This document shows, piece after piece, positions 62,260 through 64,000 of a stretch of 64,000 bases of DNA. The notes beneath the pieces are model-generated. The model saw only the letters and a program-made list of their open reading frames with translations, searched no databases and was not told the DNA's origin. Position numbers and translations under genes: made by a program. Location of the stretch: contig JAEYNZ010000029.1 of assembly GCA_023412195.1 (NCBI GenBank), positions 1 through 64,000 of the forward strand. Direction: 5' to 3'. Every line of letters starts with the position of its first letter. Position 1 is the first letter of the stretch. This stretch comes from Bacteroidota bacterium. Lineage in GTDB: Bacteria; Bacteroidota; Bacteroidia; Bacteroidales; Prolixibacteraceae.

Positions 62260-63150
62260 TTAACAGTCTGTCCTGCAAATTTTTTCAAGCGATTTATTTT
62301 CAATCTGAAATGTTGCATGTTCAATGTTGAACACATTTTTTAAATCATGGTTGAGATCTTTTATAAAATCATCATTTCCCCCTTCAGGCATAACCAGATG
62401 GGCAGAGATAGCTATTTGTGTAGTACTCATAGCCCATACATGCAAATCGTGAAGTGTTTCTACTCCTTTTTTAGCTTCAATGAAGTCACGGACTTTTTGA
62501 ATGTCAATATTTTTAGGAACTGCATCCAGGGCAAGGTTTACTGAATCTGAAAAGAGTTGCCATGTTCCATAAAGTATGACCGCAATGATGATGAAGCTGA
62601 TAATGGGGTCAATCCAGTAGTTGCCTGTAGTCAGAATCAGAAAGCCTGCTATCACAACGCCAAGTGAAACAGCAGCATCGGCAGCCATGTGCAGGAATGC
62701 CCCCCTGATATTCAGGTCATTTTTTTGACCTTTCAAAAAAAGCAGTGCAGTGGCGGTGTTAATAACAACGCCTATGCCAGCCACAATAATTACCTGCAAT
62801 CCTCCAACAGGCTGTGGGTTCCTGATCTTGCCAATTGCGTCCCAGCCGATGGCAGCAACTGCGCCAAATAAAAGAAGGGCGTTAAGAATTGAGACCAGAA
62901 TGGTTGTTTTCCGCAATCCATAGGTATATTTTCCCCGGGGTTTTATTGTTGCCATCCAGGCAGCCATCCAGGCAAACACCAGTCCGAGCACATCGCTGGC
63001 ATTATGGCCTGCATCGGCCAGCAAAGCTGATGAATTTGCAAGGAGTCCGTATGAAATTTCAATGACAACAAATACTATATTCAATGAAATCCCAACCGCA
63101 AAGGCCCTGCTGTGTGTAACGTGGTGTGTATGTTCGCTGTGATGCGCCAT
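62260..63150 (-). CDS. Cation diffusion facilitator (Zn/Co/Cd type)
   Basis: A six-helix CDF transporter of 296 residues with a His-rich N-terminus (HHSEHTHHVTHSR) and the metal site of TM2 (ADAGHNASD) plus the TM5 counterpart (HMAADAAVSLG). The C-terminal cytosolic domain (GVETLHDLHVWAMSTTQIAI) is the usual dimerisation domain. Of CzcD/ZitB type, it exports zinc and related ions in exchange for protons. It heads a leftward transcript with the hemerythrin and regulator genes. Confidence 0.93.
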   Translation of the reverse strand: MAHHSEHTHHVTHSRAFAVGISLNIVFVVIEISYGLLANSSALLADAGHNASDVLGLVFAWMAAWMATIKPRGKYTYGLRKTTILVSILNALLLFGAVAAIGWDAIGKIRNPQPVGGLQVIIVAGIGVVINTATALLFLKGQKNDLNIRGAFLHMAADAAVSLGVVIAGFLILTTGNYWIDPIISFIIIAVILYGTWQLFSDSVNLALDAVPKNIDIQKVRDFIEAKKGVETLHDLHVWAMSTTQIAISAHLVMPEGGNDDFIKDLNHDLKNVFNIEHATFQIENKSLEKICRTDC

Positions 63151-63324
63151 ATCAAGTATTTATCCGGCAAAATAACAAATATTTTTTCTTATAACCGTTA
63201 AATCAATATGATCATAGCGTAACCTGGTCAAATCATTCATTATTGAGTGGGTTATTATTCATTGTTTGATGCATAATGCTTTGTTTTTTTTACCATTTTT
63301 ACATGGTATACAAAGTCTTTTGGA

Positions 63325-64000
63325 TTGAAACCTAAAAAGAAAAAAATAATCGTAGCGGTGACCAGTGATCTTGTTACTGATAACCGGGTTCATAAAGTAT
63401 GCTCTACGCTTGAAGCAATGGGTTTTGATGTACTGCTTGCTGGCAGGATAATTCCTTCGGGCTTACCACTTCAGCAAAGGAGATATCAGACTGTGAGGTT
63501 CCGTTTGCCTTTCCATAGTGGGCCTTTGTTTTATGCCTCCTACAATATCAGGTTGTTTATTTTTCTTCTCTTTTCAAGATTTGATCTTGTACTGGCGAAC
63601 GATCTGGATACTTTGCCTGGCGGATTTATTGCATCTGGATTGAAAGGCAAACCCCTGGTGTATGACAGCCATGAATATTTTACAGAAGTTCCTGAACTGG
63701 TCTCCCGTCCTTTAGTAAAAAGTATATGGGCATGGATAGAGAGGCAGATTGTCCCCCGGTTGAAGGTTGTATATACAGTGAATGAATCACTTGCACTTCT
63801 TTTTGAGGAAAAATATGGCATTCCGTTTCATGTTGTGAGAAATCTGCCTTCAGGATCCGGGGATCCTGCCAGACAACCTGTTAATCCGGCAGGTTCAGGA
63901 AAAATTATTCTTTACCAGGGTGCTGTCAATATCTACAGGGGTCTTGATAAAGCTATCATGGCCATGAAATTCCTGGAAGGTGCAGAGTTGGTGATAGCCG
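63325..64000 (+). CDS. Glycosyltransferase family 4-like protein, partial
   Basis: An open frame runs to the right edge of the window, giving about 225 residues of the N-terminal half. TSDLVTDNRVHKVCSTLEA is the first Rossmann strand and helix, LANDLDTLPGG and VYDSHEYFTEVPEL are typical of GT4 enzymes that build surface polysaccharides, and LYQGAVNIYRGLDKAI opens the donor-binding domain. The only sensible start in frame is TTG at 63325; an in-frame stop lies at 63274. It faces away from the CDF gene. Confidence 0.88.
   Translation, partial: MKPKKKKIIVAVTSDLVTDNRVHKVCSTLEAMGFDVLLAGRIIPSGLPLQQRRYQTVRFRLPFHSGPLFYASYNIRLFIFLLFSRFDLVLANDLDTLPGGFIASGLKGKPLVYDSHEYFTEVPELVSRPLVKSIWAWIERQIVPRLKVVYTVNESLALLFEEKYGIPFHVVRNLPSGSGDPARQPVNPAGSGKIILYQGAVNIYRGLDKAIMAMKFLEGAELVIA

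Noticed and set aside
64..63990. tRNA, rRNA or known riboswitch genes
   Set aside because: I looked through the intergenic spaces and saw no cloverleaf with a TTCGA loop or riboswitch core; a covariance-model scan would settle this.

Overview
The window reads as chromosomal DNA of a Bacteroidota bacterium, probably from the Bacteroidales/Marinilabiliales side. The grounds are phylum-typical families (DUF4954 next to glmS, DUF4301, tandem DUF6340 lipoproteins, DUF6132, an OlsF-type acyltransferase), promoters of the TTTG-N19-23-TAnnTTTG type, and a general lack of Shine-Dalgarno sequences. About 50 genes are supported. There is no rRNA, tRNA, CRISPR array, phage or transposase, and no SusC/SusD pair.

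Layout. 1-4.9 kb is a decayed area: a long palindrome, a relic of a TonB_C-type gene beside its intact paralogue, and an AraC/TPR regulator split by a frameshift. 4.9-8.5 kb holds an M16 peptidase lipoprotein, a DUF6132 protein and a thioredoxin. 8.5-17 kb is rich in carbohydrate genes (sugar isomerase-like protein, sugar porter, esterase-like hydrolase, GH43, GH51 arabinofuranosidase), with an eIF1/SUI1-like factor and a CvfB-like RNA-binding protein among them. 17.4-21.6 kb is a three-gene cell-envelope operon (vWA protein and two DUF6340 lipoproteins). 21.7-33.9 kb is mixed housekeeping: DUF1080 protein, EamA transporter, MaoC, MgtC, a DUF368/aroE/tyrosine phosphatase cluster, OlsF-type acyltransferase, YgiQ, DUF4197, a four-cysteine PAS protein and an amino-acid racemase. 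34-38.3 kb is a four-gene molybdenum hydroxylase operon (xdhC, MocA-like, 2Fe-2S subunit, Tat-type catalytic subunit). 38.5-48.4 kb has a YhcC-type radical SAM protein, DUF4301, TPR, a lipase-like protein and a 1414-residue AsmA-like repeat protein. 48.5-59.1 kb has ThuA plus MFS, superoxide dismutase, a PAS-HTH regulator, DUF4954-glmS, a VTT protein and fabD. 59.1-63.2 kb is a leftward cluster: CDF metal exporter, RIC-like hemerythrin, LuxR-type regulator, then porin and FMN-binding protein. A glycosyltransferase is cut by the right edge.

The signals that ordinary genes do not explain are: (1) two related palindromes of about 100-116 nt built in an exact 11-nt register (284-399 and 50963-51060); (2) a NarL-like 7-2-7 inverted site placed about 45 bp upstream of the predicted porin start of transcription, directly after a LuxR-type regulator with a degenerate receiver that is co-transcribed with a hemerythrin; (3) a perfect AAGGAGGT before the SUI1-like gene, in a phylum that seldom uses such sites; and (4) seven modules of about 175 residues in the 1414-residue AsmA-like protein.
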